Shown here piece after piece: positions 62,968 to 64,000 of a stretch of DNA of 64,000 bases. The stretch's first letter is position 1. Each line of letters begins with the position of its first letter. A program made the position numbers and the translations under genes. Location: positions 2,294,001 through 2,358,000 of the forward strand of contig OZ245059.1 of NCBI GenBank assembly GCA_965224735.1, read 5' to 3'. The notes under the pieces are model-generated. The model searched no databases and was not told where the DNA came from. It saw only the letters and a list, made by a program, of their open reading frames with translations. This DNA comes from Robiginitomaculum_A sp036478535 (GTDB lineage Bacteria > Pseudomonadota > Alphaproteobacteria > Caulobacterales > Maricaulaceae).

Positions 62968-63585
62968 TTATCTGCGGTTTTTGGATTTGCATTTTTTGGC
63001 CGTGGGCGCAGGCGCGAGATAGCTAACCCGGCTTTGGTATTTATCAAACTCACCTGCGGCTAAGAGGCCGGCAGCGCGTGCGCACGCATCCGTAAATTCA
63101 CAAACCCAATTACTATTAGATTTGGCAAAATCTGAGAGAACATAGGACGCAACGCGATCTTTATGGCCTGGGTGACCAATACCGATGCGGGCACGGTGAA
63201 AATTTGCGCCCATATGGGCTTTGATAGATCGTAGCCCGTTATGACCAGCAATACCGCCGCCAAATTTCATACGAAACTTACCAGGTTCCAGATCAAGTTC
63301 GTCATGAAAGACAATGATATGATCCAGAGGTATTTTATAAAACTGGGCGCACGCAGCAACAGAGCGCCCGCTTTCATTCATAAATGTAGCCGGTTTGAGG
63401 ATAATGGTTTTAACGCGCTGTCCACCTATATCAATAAGGCCTTCTCGGACAAGGCCAGAAAACTTGGACTTAGGCGCAGAAAACCCACACCTATTCGCAA
63501 TAGAATCTACGGCCATAAAACCGATATTGTGACGATTGCCAGCGTATTTTGTGCCTGGATTGCCTAAGCCTACGATAAGATACAC
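62968..63585 (-). CDS. pth: Peptidyl-tRNA hydrolase
   Basis: The 205-residue protein has the family blocks LIVGLGNPGTKYAGNRHNIGF with the catalytic His, PATFMNESG, IIVFHDELDLEPGKFRMKFGGGIAGHNGLRSI and RARIGIGHPG. It recycles peptidyl-tRNA that drops off ribosomes. It has an extended C-terminal tail. It lies 19 bp upstream of ychF. Confidence 0.97.
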   Translation of the reverse strand: MYLIVGLGNPGTKYAGNRHNIGFMAVDSIANRCGFSAPKSKFSGLVREGLIDIGGQRVKTIILKPATFMNESGRSVAACAQFYKIPLDHIIVFHDELDLEPGKFRMKFGGGIAGHNGLRSIKAHMGANFHRARIGIGHPGHKDRVASYVLSDFAKSNSNWVCEFTDACARAAGLLAAGEFDKYQSRVSYLAPAPTAKKCKSKNRR

Positions 63586-63647
63586 TTGTGCCTCTTTAAT
63601 TTGGTCTTTTGCGCTAAAGGGCGATAAGAGCCAAGAAAGAAACTTGA

Positions 63648-64000
63648 TTAATCTTTGCCTTCGTCGCCCGCAACTTCTGCACCGCCTCCGCCTTCAACCG
63701 CTTCTTCGCCTTCAATTACTTCTGTTTCTTCCTCTTCTTCAACCTCGGCACGCGCGGCGAGGAGGGTAAGAATGGTTGGATCACGATCTGTGATCGCTGA
63801 CACAACGTCTTTCGGCATTTTCAAGTCTGATACATTGATTGTGTCGCCGATTTGCAGGTCGGCAATATCAAGATCAATATGATCAGGAATAGAACCAGCT
63901 GGGCAAGACACTTCAATTTCGTGGCGAACCATATTCATACGTCCGCCCGCAGAAAGACCTTCGCTGAGTTCTTCGTTGATAAGGTGTATAGACACGCTAA
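63648..64000 (-). CDS. rplY: Ribosomal protein L25/Ctc, C-terminal part (runs off the window)
   Basis: The frame enters from the right edge; the visible part reads SVSIHLINEELSEGLSAGGRM, then VRHEIEVSCPAGSIPDHIDLDI, and ends in an acidic tail (EVEEEEETEVIEGEEAVE). This matches the C-terminal TL5 domain of the long L25 (Ctc) form that binds 5S rRNA. A GTG at 63995 is in frame but is internal. It is followed by pth, the usual rplY-pth-ychF order. Confidence 0.92.
   Translation of the reverse strand, partial: SVSIHLINEELSEGLSAGGRMNMVRHEIEVSCPAGSIPDHIDLDIADLQIGDTINVSDLKMPKDVVSAITDRDPTILTLLAARAEVEEEEETEVIEGEEAVEGGGGAEVAGDEGKD

Overview
The window reads as chromosomal DNA of a moderately AT-rich, probably marine or aquatic alphaproteobacterium. 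The support is a DUF2336 protein, a three-gene cytochrome bc1 operon with a twin-arginine Rieske protein, two large TonB-dependent receptors, a DUF3450/ExbB/ExbD/TonB/TPR energising operon and a multisubunit Mrp antiporter. I cannot name the genus from sequence alone. Most of the window is housekeeping sequence with short intergenic gaps. Many loci carry tandem duplications of 7-23 bp, in spacers and inside genes, which look like replication slippage.

Layout: 1-1990 (minus) is the end of an mnh/mrp operon. 2104-5539 holds a DUF2336 protein and oligopeptidase B. 5540-12770 is a TonB energising operon, with a decayed copy of its TPR tail beside it. 12771-13382 holds tRNA-Gln and repeats. 13383-18765 has sppA, a metallo-hydrolase, pdxH, a mini J-domain protein and aroC. 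19060-21388 has two paralogous glycine-zipper repeat proteins and a small secreted protein. 21489-25999 (minus) is lepB, a phosphatase gene, xseB, ispA and dxs. 26119-35782 holds stress, repair and lipid genes (tsaC, yaaA, a flavoprotein, a desaturase, a cupin, a broken glyoxalase, an Ada-like protein, an FMN reductase, nth, lolA, xth).

35787-52637 (all minus) is a 17-kb accessory block: two TonB-dependent receptors, a free-standing STN domain, two TlpA-like lipoproteins, a two-component system, a DsbD-like reductase and an M16 zinc-protease lipoprotein. Together they suggest import of a proteinaceous or disulfide-containing substrate followed by reduction and proteolysis in the periplasm. 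This resembles the ferredoxin-importing Fus system in principle but is not shown to be homologous. 53004-59180 holds tetR, trmL, petABC, a GST-like protein, a MOSC protein and a GNAT. 61851-64000 (minus) has rplY, pth and ychF.

The most striking locus is 59435-61524. A 1320-bp IS3-family element (60163-61482, 27-bp inverted repeats, TCA target duplication) sits inside a minus-strand gene. Removing the element and one target copy restores, in frame and behind a good ribosome-binding site, MLRELNENEMMMVSGG. This is a textbook double-glycine leader of class II microcins, and a glycine/alanine-rich peptide follows it. The gene carries a second lesion, a one-base frameshift before its glycine-zipper C-terminus. 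A two-segment membrane protein downstream is a plausible immunity gene. This appears to be an inactivated, apparently undescribed microcin locus.
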